DNA of 64,000 nt from Petrosia ficiformis (lineage: Eukaryota > Porifera > Demospongiae > Haplosclerida > Petrosiidae): contig OX345636.1 in NCBI GenBank assembly GCA_947044365.1, forward strand, positions 25,595,466-25,659,465, written 5' to 3'. Positions within the stretch are counted from its first letter, which is position 1. Each line of letters starts with the position of its first letter. A program made the position numbers and the translations under genes. Of this stretch, positions 23,465 to 37,500 are shown in pieces. Below the pieces are notes generated by a model. That model was given only the letters and a program-made list of their open reading frames with translations. It was not told the DNA's origin and made no database searches.

Positions 23465-23620
23465 TGTTACACTATTATAATTAAAAAGTATATAACGCCT
23501 ACAGGCTACAAATGCTATATCACATTTATAATCCCCAAGCTCATGGGGCCATAGGCCTGAGGGCAAAGTGATTATAAATGTGATATAGCACAAGTAGGTG
23601 TGTTATAATTAATATATTTC
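23465..23620. repeat. Hairpin MITE-like element
   Basis: TGCTATATCACATTTATAAT (start 23513) is matched by a perfect 21-bp inverted copy at 23570-23590 around a 36-bp loop. Weaker pairing extends outward (TTATAATTAA on both sides, CGCCTAC/GTAGGTG). No TSD was assigned. Confidence 0.7.
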
Positions 23621-24050
23621 CGAAAAGACAAAACTTTTGTAGATATCTGTTGCTTCTACCTTTCTGTCTTCACTTCGGAGAAGGTAAGCAATGTTTTCTT
23701 GTAGTCTGTGTCAACAGCAGGTTTTATATCTGACCACAGGGTGCTATATCTGATTTATAAACCTGTGATTTACTTTGATGTTTCGCCATATCAGGATATA
23801 CTAATTATAACACACTGCAATAGTCTTTTCACTGAAGAGGCAAAAGAATTTATTAACCCACATTGAATGTTTACATCACATCCGGAATACATTCTTTCTC
23901 GGAGTTTCTCCATTTTGGGGTAGTTTAGTGAAAAGGACTATTGAGCCATGACTTACTCTTCTACATGTACATGGGCATTTAATACACATGTATGTAACAC
24001 TGAGTCAAACCCTTATTTCCACATGGATATTTAGTATGGGTGTCGCTTAA

Positions 24051-24567
24051 GGTTACGGGATACCAAAATCTGACCGTATTTATTTAAACATAATATTGAA
24101 TAATTATGTATTTATTTCAACTGACCAATAGCTGACGCTAGTGCTATATAAAATAAGTTCATCCAATACATATTTTGATATGATCTCCAGGTAAATGTTT
24201 TTTATAGACCTAAAGCTTGGTCGTCACATGACATTTTTTTTGCAAAACGTTCGAGAAAAGCAGCCAAACCCAGTTATGGCAACAACTTTCAGATGTATTA
24301 ACATTTTGGGGGTTATTTTGGAGATTCTAGACGATTATGACTTGTTGTAATGCAAGTTTGGAGGTTTTTGATTTATAATTCCCATTTCATCAAAGTCCAC
24401 ATTTTCGGATTTATCTTTGCTACAAACTATGTTATCATCTTTTTTGTTGTTATATTTTCTTTATAAAAATATGGAAATGATACAACTTTCATTATTTGAA
24501 GTGATAATGTTTTTGACATAAATACTAAGTTAAAAAAAAGACATCACATAATTTGTATCCCGTAACC
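24051..24567. mobile_element. TTAA-flanked MITE (piggyBac/Kolobok-type target)
   Basis: GGTTACGGGATAC at the left end is perfectly inverted at the right end (GTATCCCGTAACC). Both ends are flanked by TTAA (24047-24050 and 24568-24571). A TTAA duplication is typical of piggyBac and Kolobok transposons; the GG terminus argues for the latter. The interior is AT-rich with no coding capacity. Confidence 0.85.
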
Positions 24568-24769
24568 TTAAATATATCTCTGTTTACAAATGATTTCGTG
24601 ATTTTCTGACTTGAACAGGTAAGCTTGAAGATACATGTATTATTGTTTATGGATAACAAGGCCTATATCTGTCCCAGGCAATGATTTGACAGTAATCAGA
24701 AGTAAATAAAAAAGGTTATCTTCACATAGAAAGTTTTAGTGATTGCTCTGTCTGTATCCAGTAGCAGGC

Positions 24770-25290
24770 AGACATGGGGTCAATTACAATGCAATGTTAC
24801 ATGTATATATTACTATTACTATTACCTTAAAATTAGTATATTACTATTACATGTAATATATTACTATTACTATTACCTTAAAAATCCACTGCTAATACTA
24901 TTACTGCCTAAGTCAGAGTTACTGTTATGGATTACTATACCATTGAGGTTCCCTTGAAATTCTTTCATGTTTTAAACTAAATGCCCATTGCCTTAATGAG
25001 TTTCTTAAAACAGAATCAATAAGTTTGCACCTTTCTAGCCAAGAAAATTTCCCTTCAATACTAAAAAATCTATCTCTCTATTGGCCCTACTGTAAATGAA
25101 CATACTACTTAAGGTAAATTACAATTATTATCACCTCAACATTAAAATTGTATATAATTATATTATTGTTACTATATAATAATTATTTACCTGATCATTT
25201 GGCCCCAAAATATTACCCCAGATGCTTCTCGCAGACATGGGGAAATAGTAATATATAATGGATACATTACATGTGTCAAGCTAATAGTAA
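24770..25290. repeat. (TATTAC)n-rich repeat region, probable decayed element
   Basis: CAGACATGGGGTCAATTAC at about 24770 resembles the end of the element at 14782. Tracts of TATTACTATTACC follow, and ATTACCCCAGATG lies at about 25211. CAGACATGGGGAAATAGTAA recurs at about 25232. Boundaries are not clear. Confidence 0.4.
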
Positions 25291-27055
25291 TAGAGTAGAC
25301 ACGCCCAGAATGTTGGAATACCAATGGTTATAAAACTTATAATAACTGTGGGTGAGGCTGGGGTGAATGATAGGCTACAGTCAGTGTTATCAGATCTTAC
25401 ATGCATTTAAGGTCAATGTTAATATTTGTACTTAGAATTCAATATAACTTGCAATGTTTGCACTGTACAATCTTGTGTAGTATCAGCATAGATTAATAAG
25501 TACAGTAAGGACACAACAAACAGGTCTAGATTAAATTAAAATTATATTAGTGTACTAATGTATAGTAAAGTATACACCACTCCATATATGAACATATGAA
25601 TTCTATAACAAATTCCCATGAGATGTATGTCATTGGTTACCATGGTCCCAAGAAGTGGTTTACACAAAATTTCAATTACAACACTCTATACAGTTTTGTT
25701 ATCAGGTTAAAACAACAAGGAGTGGTATACACATGTATAATTACAGATAAACTAGCTAAACCTGTATTAACATACAGGAAGTTTAACATACATAATTACA
25801 TACATACAGTACAGGGAAGCCAAATCAGTATTTGCATTGAACTGCTCTGGTCTCAGCACATTTATCATTTACTCACATCAATGTTCTTCTTCTCCCTAAT
25901 TTTGCCTCGATTAGTAGCATGACAGTATATGTTAAGCAGAGGAACGAGAGCAAATATGCCATGGGTAAGACAGCTTTCACCTACTGCCTCAGCATTCTTA
26001 CCCTGTGTATAACAGGGAACAATGAAAGTTATCAAACCTGCAAAAAGAGATGAACTGCTAAATTCAAGTAGCCATTATGTCTCAAATTAAACACATGCAT
26101 GCCACTGAACGACAGTTATAAATGCTAGTTCCTTTGTTAAAAATATTGAAAGAAATGAAAACAAACAACAAATTGTGGATGTTGTACATGTATTCTGGAC
26201 ATGTGTCTCTCTCTCTTCATTTCGAAATATAATTATATACACTATATACCAGTCCAATTAGTAATCTCATACTACATGGCTGATTATTTTGTAAGCTATG
26301 GTAGCTGATTGTTATTTTCCAGTGCTGATTATTATTTTTCTAAGCCAGAGTGACTGCTTTAATTTTTCCTAAGCCCTTTGTGACTGTGTTTTATGAATTT
26401 TATAAGCCATCATTGGTTTGTTAATCGTTTCTACACCTATTGCTAGCATGCTAGGCAGATGAATTTATATGTGTATAAGCTGTGAGAATCAACTTCAAGA
26501 CTTTAAAGGTAATGTCAAAATGATTTGCAGCATCTTCTGTAGAAATCAGATGAAACAGGGAGAACTAAAAGTAACTATGTGAAATTAGTGATACAGTATA
26601 AGGTAATACATGTAAATTAATTTTAATTACTTTAGCAGTAGTTCATCCAGGAGGTCATGAACCAGAGGTCATTAACCACAATAATGCTTATACATGTAGT
26701 AAACTAGTAATGTGACTTTCTGAATAGCCATTTACAGTTACACTGTAGCTAATATATTTCAAGAGGAATGGTAAATGAATGGTATATCAATCAATACTGA
26801 ATATTCATATAAATATGGTGCCTGATCTTAGGCAAGAGTAGCTAGGGTTGAACCAGTTTCAAATTACATACATGTATAATTATTACAATTATGAACTGTT
26901 TTGATCCCAGTGCTATTGGGTTCCAATACCCCATACATAAACCCCTATGGATAATTAGTCTTGTGAGCCAGGCTCCCTGTTCCTTGAAATCATGATTATT
27001 GGGTAAGAAGATAAGACCAGGATTTCTTTATTCCTACTCACACCACCCCGCACCT
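25291..27055. other. Gene-free stretch
   Basis: No coding, RNA or clear element structure. The AT-rich frame at 25596-25922 has no splice or domain support. Confidence 0.4.
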
Positions 27056-27262
27056 CAGTGATTTTGATAAGCTTATATGGTGCACCATTGACCCAAAGAA
27101 CTTCTTATTAGGCACTGCACAGTACTCTTTGGGCCAGTGGCACAGTTAATAATTATTATAATTACTACATTACCACTAATAGCAATCTTGGTTAATTATT
27201 GGCTAACACTAACCAATGTTGAGACAATTTGGCCCACACTTCAAAAATTATCCAAAACTCTG
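27056..27262. mobile_element. 220-bp hAT MITE family, copy A
   Basis: Left end CAGTGATTTTGATAAGC, right end ATTATCCAAAACTCTG. Flanks CCGCACCT and CCACACCT are a 7-of-8 match TSD. The interior shares GGCACTGCACAGT, CTTTGGGCCAG and TGGCACAGTTAA with copies B (31819-32038) and C (57462-57682). Confidence 0.85.
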
Positions 27263-28406
27263 CCACACCTAATAATAATTTGATAGCTAGGAACAGTCAG
27301 CCTTGTAAGGCTAATACTGATTATGGTGTAATCCTGTCTAAATACAGTAAGGTATTCTACCATCCTGCAATGCTTCCTTTAGGCAGTAAACTGGAAACAC
27401 ATAACTTTTAAGGGTTGTATGAGTTAAATCAACAAGTTGTACTGAATGTGATACAGTCCATTTTCAAAAGTGTTGTTTGAATTGTTATGTTCATACTGTC
27501 TATATTATAATATGACGCCACTAACAAAATTATAAACCCTTCTCTCGAACTTACAGAGACCAATGTCTGAGAAACATCCAAATAAACCGTTACTCCACAT
27601 CTGTGACATGATGAAGCTTTTAAGAATCTCGTGGGGTAGTATATTATAACAATTTAACAACAATGGCAGGGTTTCTCCTCCTCTTCTTAATGGTGCTAGG
27701 CTAGCGCCTACTGCCTAGGAATGCGTGGGCAGGGTGGGAAGACATTTTATGCGCATGCGCAAATTCGGCCCCACACACACACACCAAATTCTGAATTTTC
27801 TGTGTGTGTGGTCCGGTCGCGTAGGATACATGCTACGTCACTTTCCAATGGACTGGGTAGTGGGTACCGGGTATACCGGGTAAAGTGCACTATGATCTGA
27901 TCACTCTGAGACACTCTCCCATTTCATTCTGTATCATTGTCCTATTCCAATCACAAGTCAATAATTATTTGTATGAAGTTTTGGAGGACAAGCAGTTACT
28001 ATAAGTACACTCCCTTGTATAAAAATTTTATATAATAATACTCAACAGCTGGCTGTTATCATTATGAGTAGTAGGCCTGCTGCCGCTGAAGATAATTATA
28101 CTGGAAGAGAATCTAGATTTCTATGAACCCTTTGATGGAGGACAGTGATGAAAAGCTTGGTACAATGAGAATGAAAGAACATCAACACGACAGTGAAACA
28201 GAACACTGAACAAAATTAATAGCATGAATCCTATAGTGAATTACAAGACATTTTAACTTTGTCTTGCATTCAAGACAGACTGCTAACCCCTGGGTCATGC
28301 TATTATTATAACCACTGATAAAAAAAACTTGTTCTTTTTAAAAATTAGCTCAAATATTTTAATTTATAGCAAAAATTCTAAGCTGGGCACATTTGACTGT
28401 AAGTTT
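27263..28406. other. Intergenic region beyond the calpain 3' end
   Basis: Apart from the GC-richer island at 27740-27815 nothing is supported. Two short frames, MSSRPAAAEDNYTGRESRFL (28063) and a 28-codon frame starting near 28122, may be a frameshifted remnant. Confidence 0.35.
27740..27815. promoter_or_regulatory. NRF1-type site and CA/TG hairpin, possible promoter
   Basis: GCGCATGCGC (27751-27760) is a perfect NRF1-type palindrome in a locally GC-richer island. CCACACACACA...TGTGTGTGTGG (about 27771-27812) can form a hairpin. Two tiny frames start downstream (ATG 28063 and about 28122), but no gene is recognised. It could equally be a transposon promoter like those at 10834 and 60396. Confidence 0.3.
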
Positions 28407-28592
28407 TCATGTAGCTCTGAGATCAGAATGGTGAGTTACTGTGAAGGTGATTGATCCTTCAGCCTCTGTTTCTGCATGACGCCCACGATTCATCAGTCTC
28501 AACGTACGTCGTTCACCTCCACTGTCAGCATTAGGGAGGGTAGCTGTCACCTCACCCATAAATCGGTCCATCATTAGCTTGTGATTATACAC
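28407..28592 (-). CDS. CAPN5-like: Calpain exon 15 (C-terminus, stop)
   Basis: Residues 582-642, closing the C2 domain ([32 protein letters not shown]). Stop TGA at 28409-28407. Confidence 0.93.
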   Translation of the reverse strand: MYNHKLMMDRFMGEVTATLPNADSGGERRTLRLMNRGRHAETEAEGSITFTVTHHSDLRAT

Positions 28593-31500
28593 CTGAGAAG
28601 GAATTAGTACGTCATGCATACCTAGTTAAGTTTAAAGACCATACATGGCAACTTTTAATATCATTTGTATGTACTAAGACTGATGTAAACAATAATTGCA
28701 GTACTCACAACAATAACGTTGTTGGAGTTATGTAGTGAACAGTTAGGCATATGGTTATCTCATGTATATGACAAATGACTACATGTACATGTATAACATT
28801 CAAACCTGTTTACTAACTGTATACACAACTGCAAGAGCCCATTACAAGTAATAATTAATGAAACAATTTGAAATAATGTTTGCTGCCGTGTGGATAAAGG
28901 ATTACAATAATCAAGTTGAGTATTTGTACTGTATTACAAAAATGTCACAGCATAAATTACAAATGGTAGTACTTGAAGACTGTTGCACACAAGAGCAAAG
29001 GAAACAAGTTAAACATACAGTATGTTATGTACTTCAAAAGGTATTAGTTAGCACATAACTTTTATAGGTTGTATCATTTATTCCTTTGTTTGAAAAAATG
29101 GTTAATGCGTTAATGAAAGAGCTTTGCATGGCCCTTCATCGATCCACTTTGCATTAGAAGACAAATGCAACTGATGGAGAACTATAACAATTTCTGTAAC
29201 ACTATTTTGTTCTATGCAATGCATACAGATATAGTTGTGTAACAAAACTATAATGTACATCAAAGTGCATGAATACTTTTATGTGGTTCATTTGTGGTAA
29301 GGTTAGGGTTCCTTTTAGTTATGAACACCAAAGTAATGTTACAACAAACTTGGACATCACTCAACATACAGGTACAAGCAGCAAAGCCATGAAGGAGCAG
29401 GCAAATCTACTATTAGATTACTATAATTATTAGGATGTTTACATGGGAGTGCATGTGATAATTATATTATACAACCTTATGCATGTACATGGTAACAAGT
29501 AATGCATATTCGCATATCCAGTTCATACCTTAACACTGTGTTTACAAATAGCATAGAATGCTAATGTGGGAATGTAACAGTAATTAATGTATGGGTGTTT
29601 TACATGCCTTTTCTCTATCATGACTCATGAGCTTCTGATTAATAATAATGCTAATTAAATGGGTGTGTGTTAGTACATCCTTCAACACTCAAATTAAATT
29701 CCTAAATTAGATTTTGGTTTGTGCCTGATGTAGATAGTCTCTAGTACATTATATAATTACCTAAATGAAAATTTTACAACAATATACCTGAATTTTAACA
29801 GTTGCTTCAGCAGGAGTTTTCACATAAAACACTGCAGTAGCATTCAACTGTGGATCCAATGTGTCCTTCCTCACAGGAGTAACCACTGTTTTGCCTTCAC
29901 ATGTGATCTTACAGTAGGGGTCAGCTCCTGTTTGAGATACATGTATATACTTATGGTCTCTTGTAGTGTTATCACTGTTATGGCAATATTTGTAACTTTC
30001 GGTTATACATGTACATGTGTACTAGGAAGGTTTAGTTTTACTCAGCTAACTGAAAGTGTATGATTTTTACTACAATAGACCTATAATTCAGATATACAAT
30101 GGAACCCCTCTTATCCATGCAGTGTGGGACCAAGATGTGCCTGTATCTTTAAAACTACCTGTAACTTTGAAAGCAGCCGTACTTAACTCCTAATAATTAC
30201 GGAATTGTAATTGAAATGATGAAAATTGGTCCATACATGTACTTCACATCAATAACAACATATTGATGTGTAAATTCCACATCATGAAGGGTGAATCAAG
30301 TAGTAATATGTAGTGGTCATGCCCTTTTATTTATTTATTTTTAATTACAAAAAAACATTTTCATCTGCTGTCAGGTTAAAGGAGGTGCCCTAAGAATAAG
30401 AGGGGTTCTATTGTAATTAACTACATGTAACAGTACAATGCATTGCTGAATGTATAGTTAATTACTTGTCACTTCCAATTAGTGAGGCACAAGTAAGCAT
30501 TACAATTGTGAATATAATTCTATTTTCCTCAATGGTGATTTGTTTTTCCAGCTATTTGTGAAATATTTTACCTGCACCGGTCATATCTTGTTTTTCTAAT
30601 CCATGTGCGTTGAGGACATCAACTTGGATTAAAGCTTGAGGTGGATTAATACAACAGCAACACAGAAAACTACAACATCCTCTTGTTGGATTTTCTTTCT
30701 TCATCTCTCTACAAGTATAATACAGATGATACACATGTACTTATTAGTGTAATTGAACATTGCATTTAGAGCTATTAGCAGGACTACATGTTATAATTAT
30801 ATAAACACTAGCTATTTAGTTGGGCTGGGATGATTAATCCATTAATCAATCGATATTGAAAATTCACCTGATTATCGATTATACGTCTGTGATATCGATT
30901 ATGATAATTATTCTAAAAGACATACTTTTCAAGCATGCAACAGCAAATGATGTATTAAATGACAGGAAGCCTTTTTGATCATCAAATGGGAGGTATTTCC
31001 TGCATTGCATGTAATTGACCTAATTATTGAGCTTTATGGACTTCTTGCAATTATACATTTAAAATCGATCACGTGAGTTCAGCCAATGAAATCAGTTCAA
31101 ATCACTCTACACTCTCTGCAAGATGGCTAATCCTCTGTTAGCTAGTATGTTGGCACAACTTCAGCAAAATCAGCATTCTATGGGTACACCTATTTCAATT
31201 GCTAATACTTCCAATAGTCAAGTCATAGGCACTCTTTCGCAACATGTCATTTTTTTTTGGAATTCAAGTACATGTATATTGGCGCCAGCGGTTAGTTGCA
31301 TGTGATCACTCCGTCATACATGTCACAAGACGTCCAAAACGCTCAGTACTTCTGCTGATTTTAATCAATTATCAATTGATTTGAAGTTAGTGACAATCAA
31401 TTTCAAAATCTGAGCCGGTTCCCAGCCCCACTATTTAGTCATTTTTTATAGGTAGCCATTGAATTCAGGATTTACAATTGTAATAGACGGCCAAATGGTG

Positions 31501-34500
31501 AAGTAAACAAAATTTCATTGTGACATTGATTCCTTCCATATATGGACAGTCGCAATTACATACATGTCTACATGCATATTTAAACAATTTTTATGTAACC
31601 AAAATTTTCTATTCTCTTAACAAGCGTCAGTATTTCATATAGAATTTTTCCATGCCTTACTAGTAGGGTATGTGGTCCATTACAAGCTATAGACTATTGT
31701 TAACTACAATTCATACTTACAACTATTACATTAATTAAGGTCCTAACCCAGGTCTGTATGCAAACCATAGTATAGATATTACTAAATGAACTATGCAGTA
31801 TGCACTATACATACTGAGCAGTGTTTTTGTTAAGCTCATACGGCACACCATTGGCCCAAAGACCTTTGGCACTGCACAGTTCTTTCTTTGGGCCAGAGTG
31901 GCACAGTTAAATATGATTATATTGTCACTAACAGCATCAACTCTTTGTTAATTGGCTCAAGATGTATTCCCAATGGCGCACACACTAACCAATTTTGAGC
32001 CAATTCGGTCCACATTTCAAAACTTATCAAAAACTCTGATACTGAGCCATTGATATACAGCTTGAACTTACACTGGATGTACATTTCTTTCAGAATACAC
32101 ACGTAATAAAAATTCCCTCTCCTGTTCTGGTTCAAATGTAGAAGCCACTACCACATAACGACCCACAGTTAAGTTAAATCTTCCAAAAACACTTCTACGG
32201 TTAGTAAATGTAACAGATCCAGCTTCTTCACGAATAGTATGAAGACGATATTTCCTATTTTCTTCAACCTAAAGTATAAATACATGATGACTTGAGATGG
32301 AAAGTAGAAACAAAAAACAGACACCTGAGGCAATGAAAATGAATTGCCTCAGGTGGGATTTGAACCCATGACACTCTGCACTTCGGACAGATGCTCTTAC
32401 CAACTGAGCTACCAAGGCAGCACACTGAGCCCAGCTGGCCGGGTCCAAATCAAACAACTCATACACCTGTGTGATGTACATGTATAGAGAGATACATGTA
32501 GTTTGACCAATTTAATTAAATGCGTGGTTGTTTACCGCTCCTACTCTTACGCTTTCTGGTCAACGTCATTATGGGCTCCTGACTATACAAACAGGCTGTA
32601 AATTGAGCATTCAGGTGTTTGTCATGTAATGGATCACACATCTCTGAAAAATGACATAAATGTAGCTAAAGACTCTTAACACTGACAATAATTGTTACTA
32701 CAAATGAAGGATACATGTGTAACTGCAAAGTACATGATGTAAGAACTCCAAAGATATGTTAAAATAAACGTCATTCTCTTTAAAGCCTTATAAAGTTTTA
32801 ATACTAATCTTTAGTAAATAGAGCAACACCATAAAGTATGGCATTTTCAAGTGGGTTCATAGTTCAATGGAAGTTCCTTACTTTCATGATGCTGTAACCA
32901 ATTGAAAAATTCCGTCTTTCTTCTCCAGTGTCAGTTTTTTGAGGAGGAGGATCTTTTTGCATGACACTAAGCATTACCTCTTGATCATCTCGTAATGTAA
33001 AGGCATACTACAGGGATAATAATACATTGTGTAAACACACAGTGTACACCTACTTAACCACATGGATCACACAAGTAATATAATTCAGCTATACATGTAT
33101 ATATGTATGATAATGTTATAATTATACTGTACAACAGTACATGTTATGTCTTGAATTTAGTTCAGCTACCCAGCTAAACTAAATTCTGTCCACATTCACT
33201 TGACCTTTAAGGAATTAGAATCATAATTTGCTTGTTTTATTTTCTAATCTTGGTCTCAACCCCATTCTACTGATACAATTCTCATTCCTGTACCAATTCT
33301 ATTCGTACAATTCTTATTGCTGTACCATTGTCCATTCTATTGATAAATTCTCATTCCTGTACCATTGTCCATTCTATTGATAAATTCTCATTCCTGTACC
33401 ATTGTCCATTCTACTGATGCAATTCTCATTCCTGTACCATTGTCCATTCTATTGATAAATTCTCATTCCTGTACCATTGTCCATTCTACTGATGCAATTC
33501 TCATTCCTGTACTATTGTCCATTCTATTGAGAAATTCTCATTTCTGCACCATTGTCCATTCTACTGATACAATTCTCATTCCTGTACCATTGTCCATTCT
33601 ATTGATAAATTCTCATTCCTGTACCATTGTCCATTCTACTGATGCAATTCTCATTCCTGTACCATTGTCCATTCTACTGATACAATTCTCATTCCTGTAC
33701 CATTGTCCATTCTATTGATACCATTCTCATTCCTATACCATTGTCCATTCTATTGATACCATTCTCATTCCTGTACCATTGTCCATTCCACTGATGCAAT
33801 TCTCATTCCTGTACCATTGTCCATTCTATTGATACCATTCTCATTCCTGTACCATTGTCCATTCTACATCTTTCAAGGCAGTAATAAGTACATAATGAAA
33901 CAAGATATATAGAGAAAAAAGTATCCCTATGACTGCTTTGTGGTGTCCATCATTCAGTAATCATGGCTAACTTTATCATGTCTGAAACACATCAGCCTAA
34001 TTAGTTATTATTTTCATTATCTACTCTGTTTACCTTATAAAGGACCTTGTAGAACTTTAGGATTATATTTCAGGTAGAATAGCTAGTTATTAGTTCCAGT
34101 TTCTATGTAAGCTATACAGCTTTCTTTCTGCTGGTCTGTATGTTTGTTTGCTTGAGCGCGCGTTCTCTTACGCACCACGCCCATTAATTGACCGAGCCCC
34201 TGGAATGACGTAACTTCCATAACTACATATACAACGCATACTCACGTAAGTGGCCACAAACATATTATATATATATATATATAAACATACATTGAACCCG
34301 TGGGAAAGCAATCATAGGGATGGCCCTACGCGCCATAAAAACTGAGGTAATAGTAATAGTAATTTTAAGTAATACACTGTAAGTTCATTTAAAGTAGAGC
34401 CACTAGATTGACTTTTTAGTAATGGAAAGAAATATTTATGGCCATCCCTATGATTGCTTTCCATGGGGTGTAATGTATGCACATGTATATACAACATGTA

Positions 34501-37500
34501 TATATATGTTTGTGTCACTTACACAAGTATGCATTAATTGTAATCGTAGTTAAGGAATTGTGTTATTTTGGGGGCTTGGACATTTAATGGGCATGGCATG
34601 TAAAAGAATGCACGCTCGAGCTACACTATACAGATCAGCAGGAAGAAAGCTGGATGCACATAGAAACTCGAACTATAATAGCTGTTCTATCAGAAATATA
34701 TTCCTAAACTCTATAAGATCCTTTAAAAGTACATGTACATAATGAACATAATAGGCTGTTGTGTTTCAGGGATGTGAATGGTAGCCATGATTAATTAATG
34801 TTGGACACCACAAAGCAGTCATAGGAGTGCTGTTTTCTCCATATATATAATATACTGTTTTGGCTAGAAAGGAGCCAATAATTATGCTGACTTTTAAGGT
34901 AATATTACTAGTAATCTATTACACTGACTTAGGTAGTAATAGAAATAGTAATAATTAATACTGATTTTTAAGGTAATAAAGGTCATTTAAAAAACTGTTC
35001 ATAGCTTTAGTTAAGAAGGATCAACAATCTTTTTACCTACACCATTTCCAAGTTATTATCGTTCTTTATTTCAATCCATTGCTTCAATATTGAGTTACAG
35101 TATAATCATGTATTAACCTTACATAAAAAGGCATCACATTCTGAGGTCATCATGAATGTGAACAGACTTTAGTAATTACACTGACTTAGCTACTAATACT
35201 AATAATTATACTAAATTTTATTTTAATAGCAATAGTACATGTAGTTACATGTACATTTAGTTAGGAACTTATTCCATGTCTGTTCGAAACCCAACATTCA
35301 ATTATATATAGTTATTTGTTTTTTCATCGCTCTGTACTTTAAAGGTTTTGTATAACACTATCAGTTTTAGTTTCCACTGAAATTTCCTGCAAAGGATCTT
35401 GTAGTAGCTCACTACTATCAAACTAGTTATATATATTAGTCAATCTGTCTATGTTTTATTGTACTACAGTAGCCCTTCAAACTCAACAATAGTCATATGT
35501 ATGACATATTCAATATAAAATACTAGTCAATCTGTGTATGTTTTATTGTACTGCCGTCCTCACTACCATCAAACTGAACAATGGTTATATACATGTATAT
35601 TAGGTCAATCTGTATATGTTTTATTGTACTACAGTAGCCATTCAAACTGAACAATAGTCATATGTATGACATTTTCTTATTAGTCAATTTGTGTATGTTT
35701 TATTGTACTGCAGTCCTCACTATTATCAAACTGAACAATAGTTATATATATTAGTCAATCTGTCTATGTTTTATTGTACTATAGTAGCCCTTCAAACTGA
35801 ACAATAGTCATACATATGTACGTATGACATATTCAATATAAATTACTAGTCAATCTGTCTATGTTTTATTGTACATAATCACATGTATAATAATTATCAT
35901 TTCATTCCTATCTGGTTTTGTAAATAAGCTGTGAATTTTGATATTCATGGCTATAGTTATTATAATTACACTTCCTATTTATGTGTTCCATGTTTGATTC
36001 AATATTCAATAAAAGTATAGTCAAATACAACACATATGTGACACCAAAAAAAAAATATATATATACATGTATATATAATGTACATGTACATGTGTAATTA
36101 ACTAATTATAGGTACATGTATATACATGTATGCACTTGTACATGTACATGTACATGTGTATATCAGTTGGTGGGGGGTGTGATTACCTTCCTCGCCTACG
36201 ATTCAATTCAACATGCAAATAACATCTTAGCTACTGCTTTCTGGTGCCCATGCAGAAGGCACCAGAACTAACCTCAGAGGGCTTTAATTAAAATTTTCTT
36301 GGGGGAGCTTATCCCCTCAACTCACCAAGGAGCAATGTGTTTCAGATGATCTTTCCCCTAAAAACACTCCTGAATGGAGCCATAAAATGATCGTTCTACT
36401 ATTACAAAACATTAACTTTTTTATGTCCTCTACTGTAGATTAAAACAGCTCAGAGCAAAAAATAATTAAATTCCAATAACACAAGTTATTATATAAAATT
36501 AATATCATAATTGTATTGCATGGGCTATCAAGGTTCATTATCATGCAATACAAATGTATGGACCAGTCTATGTACATTAACAGGAATTACGACAATTGAA
36601 GCAAACAATTACATTAAATTGTATCCATACTTTCAATAACCTAAGTTAACACCTATATATAATGAATGCACTAAAGTGCAGAACCCTCGCTAGCATGGCT
36701 TTAGAACAACTTTGCCTAAGTAACATACTGCATGCAACAGACACCATTCGTATCAACATTAAGAAGTCAGTAGTACATCATGAATATACAAATTATGGGG
36801 ATAGCATGGCCATTAGATCTCTTGAAAACTAGCGAATGTCTGGACAAAACTTCACAAATAGCTGTATAAACACTCGATAGACAAAGCCCAAGAAACAAGC
36901 TTCAAAGATACAAAAGTTAGTGTTTCAGTGTTTTCTGCTGACATCAGCTAAAACGATACAATTTCAAGATGGCGACAGATCAATGAGAATTTACACGGCT
37001 GTTTCTCTGCAACAAGATGAGTTCAGAACAAATCGCTTTTATTTCTTACCTGTCACTATACCAGTATTCTGCAGATATGCTCAGAAAGCAGTAAGACCTT
37101 GCAGTTGTGGAAATCAAGCGGTAACACAGACTCACACACACACACACACAGAAGACTACTATAACCCTCCACCTACGCACTCGGGTTAACAAGTGTACAT
37201 AATAATTATGTGTGCATATAAATACCTGTGGATTATGCAAGAAAGTTTCCCGGTTATTAATACATCCACCAGCACTTCGGCCTACCCACCTTCCATTGAA
37301 CACACCTTCATGCCAAGTTTTTTGGAGACTCATGACACGAGTGTTCACTATGCGACACACACTGGCATGAGTGAACCACTGACACCAGTCATGAAATTCC
37401 ATCCTACATGTATATTACAAAAGTTAATGGCACTCCATAAATACAGTAAAGAAATCAAACATGTACTGTGGAAAGTGTAGTCACACTCAAGATTGAAAGA

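Noticed and set aside
32345..32418. Functional tRNA-Phe
   Set aside because: C at position 33, an A-C mismatch in the T-stem and the competing 3' hairpin argue against normal function; kept as tRNA-like.
33365..33718. 117-codon repetitive + strand frame
   Set aside because: It is a product of the minisatellite; no start context, and the frame breaks with unit length changes.
33258..33866. CRISPR array
   Set aside because: Units are contiguous without unique spacers, and the DNA is animal.
37046..37402. 118-codon minus-strand frame as a separate gene
   Set aside because: Only 37226-37403 is coding, as calpain exon 10. The rest is read-through into the intron past a GT donor.
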